DNA of 64,000 nt from positions 15,633,584-15,697,583 of the forward strand of contig OY978527.1 in the NCBI GenBank assembly GCA_963854835.1, read 5' to 3'. A program made the position numbers and the translations under genes. This stretch comes from Megamerina dolium. Its lineage: Eukaryota; Arthropoda; Insecta; Diptera; Megamerinidae. Positions 60,151 through 64,000 of the stretch are shown here, piece by piece. The notes below the pieces were generated by a model. It worked only from the letters and a program-made list of their open reading frames with translations, ran no database searches and had not been told where the DNA came from. Numbering within the stretch: position 1 is the first letter of the stretch; every line of letters begins with the position of its first letter.

Positions 60151-61984
60151 GATAGAGAATAAGTATATTAAGGAATAAAAAGTGAAATACACCTAAATAG
60201 AACCTTACTAAATATCAAGCGCTCAATATGTATTGCTATATAGCAACATACTTAAAAAATTTGATCAAATTCGCTATTAATTAATCTGTTTGCCTTTACG
60301 ATGAATAAATTTGGATGTGAGGCAATGAATTCAATAATGAATGTTTTCTTATCTATATTAAATTGAGTAATAAAGTGTGTATACAACCCCAAAAAATATT
60401 CAATGTAACGCAAATATATAATAGTATTAAACAGAGATGTTACAGTTGAATGATAAGGGTAACTACTGTGACAAGATGAAGTTAAACCATCCAAATTGGT
60501 ATTTTTCTCACCCCCGAGTGGGTCGTCTCTCTCCCTCTCGCCAATCAATAATTTTTCTCATTGGATTCATTATGTCGTTATTGTCTAAAATGCTTTTTCA
60601 CTAAATTCCTATTGGGATTGTTGATCAAGATGAAATTAAATACAATATATGAGCGCATACATATGCACACGTTTACAGTTATTTATGTGCACATATATGT
60701 ACATAGGTATAATTATACAGTATTTATAAAGTTTATAATTCCCACTTGTTGTGAGTCGGTACATAATGACGGCAACCAAACGACTACCTTCATTTCTACT
60801 CCTTTAATATGAACAAACCCACCTACATATATGTATGTATTTTGATGTACAGTCCTTGACGGAAAATATCGATTTTCTGCTATATATTGTTTTTGTACAT
60901 TTACAACAATTTAACAAATTCATTTTATGAAATATTGTATTATTGTATTTTGGAAATATGATTATTCATGAACAAATACATCCAAGTATCGTATGAGTAC
61001 ATACTCGTATAAGAAGAATTATAGCAAATTTTCGTGTATTTTTGTTTTGGGGTGATGTCATTCATTTGAGACACTTAATTCAATTATATTATTGCTTAAT
61101 TGAGGGCGACAAGAATTGCAAGAAATCATATTCAGATACTGCATGGCATTAAAAAAAAAGTATAGTCGAAGCCGAATTAATTTTGTGGTGCTTTATTCCA
61201 TTCATTTTTAAAATATCTTAAATGAAATTGTTACCCTATCCACTTTAAGAACAAAAAAAAGAAGTAATAATAATAATAATAAAAATAGGAGTCTGATACA
61301 GCAGCCACTAGTTGAAGCATTATTTCTATTTTTGACATTTTGAAAGCTTTTTGTAATCATCCTAATGGAGATGTGTATACGTAAGTATTCATATATACAC
61401 AGTCATGCATTTCAAAACATTATTAACGACTCAACAAATATGTAACAGATATTACTCTATTAACATAATAGGCGAATAAAATAGACTGACTATATGGATG
61501 AGTAGATATAGAAGAAGAAATGTTGTTTTAAAGGGTGTGATGATATGATATACGAGTATTAAATTTCATTCTTTTGAAAGCATGACCAAGGCATTTTTCA
61601 TAATTTCCTTGCCAATACTTACCGTAAAGTGTAAAATTAGTAACTACTAAGCATACAATTGAAAACCAATTGCATATAGTCGCATTTTAGATAATACGCT
61701 TTTATTAGTTAACTGTTTAGACTTACCACATCACATAGCTACTATAATATTTCATATTGACATACCTGCAAAGAAAATGAAAGAATAAAGGCATTTTAAA
61801 AAAGACCATATTTATTGATTAATTGTATTTGGAAATTTACAATTTATATTCAAATCTTAAAATAATAGGAGTTTGAACTATATACGGAATGGAGATAGTT
61901 GATTGGAAATTTGTAATTTGTGGGTTTGGTTGAAATACACTTTTCAAGTGTTTGGTTAGAATATAGCCTTTTTCTTGATCAGCG
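60151..61984. other. AT-rich intergenic DNA, nothing recognised
   Basis: No supported gene; (aat)n near 61264-61285. Confidence 0.5.
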
Positions 61985-63103
61985 CGCGCCCAAGATCCAT
62001 CAGCTTTTCTAATTGGCGGTTAGTTATTTATAGGAGACTTAAATTTTTTCGCAGCTCTTCATAAAGAAAAATTATCTCCTTTTTGAGGGTCAAATCTTTC
62101 TAGGTATTCATTAACTGCTCGATTTCGGTCTTCATCCAATGCTTTTTTTAAGAGCTTTTGTAGCTTTGTTTAATTTCTGTTTCGCATTTGGAGATCTGGT
62201 TCTTTGCCATTCTCGCCTAGGTTCGATTAGGTCATGTGGCTGCCCTCTCTCTGAAAGGATACACTTAGGCCAGAAAGGCCTATTGTGATACCACGGAGCT
62301 TCTCTTCCAATGCTGTTGTGCGTGTTAAATTTGGACAGTATTAGAAGGGACCTACTTATATTAGCCGGTTCCGAACGGTAGAACCCTTGTGACATCACTT
62401 TAACTTAGTTTTTGTCACAGAGCTCCTTTAAGAAGCATTTTTGGCAAATTCTTACTGCCGGAAAAATTGCCAATTTTTATTATTTTTCAGCCGGGGATTG
62501 AACTCACAACCAACAGATCAGAAGGCCAACGCACTAACCACTGATCTACGGCACCCACAAAAATGCTCGCCTAGCTTGCCTTTTGGTTGCTATGAGAATA
62601 TCGATATCGGATTGGAAAGTGATAATAGAATTAGCTGAGTGGCTTTTGTTCCGAGTAGCCTCGGTCACTGCATCATTCAATGTTTTATTTAAACGATCTA
62701 CTGCATTATCTATTTCTATTGGCGAATTAAGAGAAAAATCGTTTTTTCACTTACTTTATTCCTGAATGTCTTCCAATTTATGAACTGCTTGCTTTGGATA
62801 TTAGGAATAATATTGAGTTTTGTTAATGTTATTAAAACTGGAGAATGATCCGATGATAAATCAAAAGACGGTTTAACTGCCATGTTTTCGCGTTTCATAC
62901 CTTTAATGATTCCAAAATCAATCAAGTCCGGAATCTCTTTGTCGTCTGTCGGCCAGTAGGTTGGATGACCCGAAGAGATAACGTCTAGATCTCTTCCAAG
63001 AGCATTATATAGTTGACGACCTTTAGGAGATATAAACCTGGACCCCCAGTATGTGTGTTTTGCATTGAAATCGCCAGCGACAAGAAAATGAGGACCGAGG
63101 CCA
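61985..63103 (-). mobile_element. Jockey-type LINE: endonuclease C-terminus and linker, interrupted
   Basis: Read on the minus strand from 63103 down: GDFNAKHTYWGSR (APE endonuclease catalytic region), LYNALGRDLDVISSGHPTYW, PDLIDFGIIKG, DLSSDHSPVLITL (the SDH motif), then the linker with RQARR, split by a SINE, and REWQRTRSPNAKQKLNKATK, DEDRNRAVNEYLERFDPQKG, and KKFKSPINN..PPIRKADGSWA before truncation at ~61985. Frames shift near 62140 and ~62700. This order is that of Jockey-clade ORF2. The reverse transcriptase is missing (3' truncated or deleted) and the N-terminal half of the endonuclease is absent beyond 63103, where a TTAA element sits. Confidence 0.88.
62221..62565 (-). mobile_element. 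tRNA-derived SINE, type II, inside the Jockey-type LINE
   Basis: Minus strand: head 'gtgggtgccgtagatcagtg' with A box, B-box-like 'gtgagttcaatccccggct', body partly deleted ('caatttttattatttttc' spans the join), 'gaagagaagctccgtgg', and a type II end 'acaataggcc...ccacatgacctaat'. A 9-bp target duplication, ctcgcctag, is at 62212-62220 and 62566-62574; excising one copy restores the LINE reading RQARREWQRTRSP. Confidence 0.92.
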
Positions 63104-63800
63104 TTAAGGGATTACACCACTGTAGAGCACAAAAAAAAGGCATATTTCGAGAATTTTCGTAGGCCAAACAAAAGGAGATATTCAAATTCTGTAAAAAGTA
63201 TTTTTTAATGTCAATCTTGAAGTCCAAAAAAACAATTAAGTTGCGCGATTCAAAAACAAAATGCCGGCTGTGCAGCATTTCCCCGCTGATGCGTTTTTTC
63301 CCCGCGATGCACCGCCGGAAATCTAGCGCCCGCAATTTTCGATCTGGAACAAAAAACCGAATATTTTTTGATTCCATATTACAATTGATTTTTCGTAAAA
63401 TGGCGACCCTTTGAAGAAAAAGTTCGAAATTTCACCTAAAAAATCGTCAAAAAATTGTTTATAAATAAAAAAATATGCACAATTTCAAAAAACCCCTACG
63501 TACGTCGCTGAAACGATTTCAAATGTATTGTAAAAATTTTTAAATCAATCGGTTAAGATTTGTTCGAGTTATGTTTCCGGTCAGCTCAAAAAAAGTGGTT
63601 TCGAGAAAAACGCGTTTAAAGTTTAAAGGTGCTCGGAGAATACCTCAGACGTCTTGCGGCAAAACTCGAAATTCAGACACTTAGACATCTTTCCCGCCTT
63701 CCATCCTTTAGTATATTATTTTTGAGACTATTAATGCCTATTTAAGATAAAAAAATTTTTTTCCATTTTATGAAAATTCTACAGTGGTGTAACCCCTTAA
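63104..63800 (-). mobile_element. TTAA-flanked MITE-like element, subtype 2 (copy 2)
   Basis: TTAA at 63104-63107 and 63797-63800; inside, GGGATTACACCACTGTAGA and the complement of GGGGTTACACCACTGTAGA, a ~19-bp inverted repeat with one mismatch. Aligns end to end in inverted orientation with 5559-6222 (differences include the left ~40 bp and a ~30-bp insertion near 63463-63500). It lies at the broken endonuclease frame of the Jockey-type LINE. No transposase. Confidence 0.85.
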
Positions 63801-63874
63801 AAAAATTACGAAACTGTTCTGTGCTTATTGTGAATTTAGAAGGACAGTAGATAGCACAAAATACTGTTTTAGTT

Positions 63875-64000
63875 TATCTGTCAACAAGTGTTTGAGGATC
63901 ATTTGTAGAATTTTCAGGCTTAACACTATTTCAAACGAGGCACTATGGCGTCTGACGAGCGAAGAGCCCATACTGATCCAGATTAAGCGTAGAAAGTGGC
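63875..64000 (+). mobile_element. LINE B fragment, runs off the window
   Basis: The + strand reads [20 protein letters not shown] then [20 protein letters not shown], matching the C-terminal part of the LINE B reverse transcriptase at 26221-27282 ([24 protein letters not shown]). 5'-truncated at ~63875. Confidence 0.85.

Overview
The window looks like AT-rich, intron-bearing genomic DNA of a higher fly, most likely a tephritid fruit fly. The grounds are the insect-type GMC oxidoreductase genes, the invertebrate mitochondrial code of an inserted mtDNA piece, and several mariner elements with a DD41D catalytic spacing, a type established knowledge places in the rosa subfamily of tephritids. No rRNA, functional tRNA, CRISPR or prokaryotic signal was seen. 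Only three intact host protein genes are convincing, all on the + strand, each a single uninterrupted coding exon, and all FAD-dependent GMC oxidoreductases (glucose/choline dehydrogenase-like): 16033-17922 (629 aa, N-terminal membrane anchor), 45276-47132 (618 aa, secreted) and 47864-49711 (615 aa, secreted). The last two are a close tandem pair 731 bp apart. This resembles the GMC cluster that in Drosophila lies in an intron of flotillin-2; that synteny is an inference, as no flotillin exon is visible. || Most of the rest is layered mobile DNA. 0-15 kb: an irritans-type mariner, two TTAA-flanked MITE-like elements, an internally deleted mariner with intact ends, and three copies of one non-LTR retrotransposon (LINE A), one split by a SINE fragment with a 17-bp target duplication. 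16-20 kb: first GMC gene and quiet flank. 20-28 kb: a DD41D mariner whose interior holds a rearranged mitochondrial cytochrome b fragment (NUMT), long AT microsatellites, a tRNA-derived SINE with a triplicated A-box segment, a second DD41D mariner lacking its first catalytic Asp, a second LINE (LINE B), and a Mos1-like mariner. 29-44 kb: arrays of a ~140-bp repeat, two nearly identical DD41D mariners with intact TIRs and different inactivating lesions, further SINEs, another LINE A copy. 45-50 kb: the GMC pair. 50-58 kb: AT-rich DNA with a decayed oligo-repeat field invaded by a PIF/Harbinger-like MITE (TAA target duplication), and a 330-bp mariner deletion derivative. 58-64 kb: another irritans-type mariner, a Jockey-type LINE interrupted by a SINE (9-bp target duplication) and by a second copy of the TTAA element, and the edge of a second LINE B copy. 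|| No wholly new protein system was found. The most unusual object is the mtDNA-filled mariner at 20485-21526; next are the TTAA element family, the SINE family with two 3' ends and A-box duplication, and the His-His versus His-Asn active-site split among the GMC genes.
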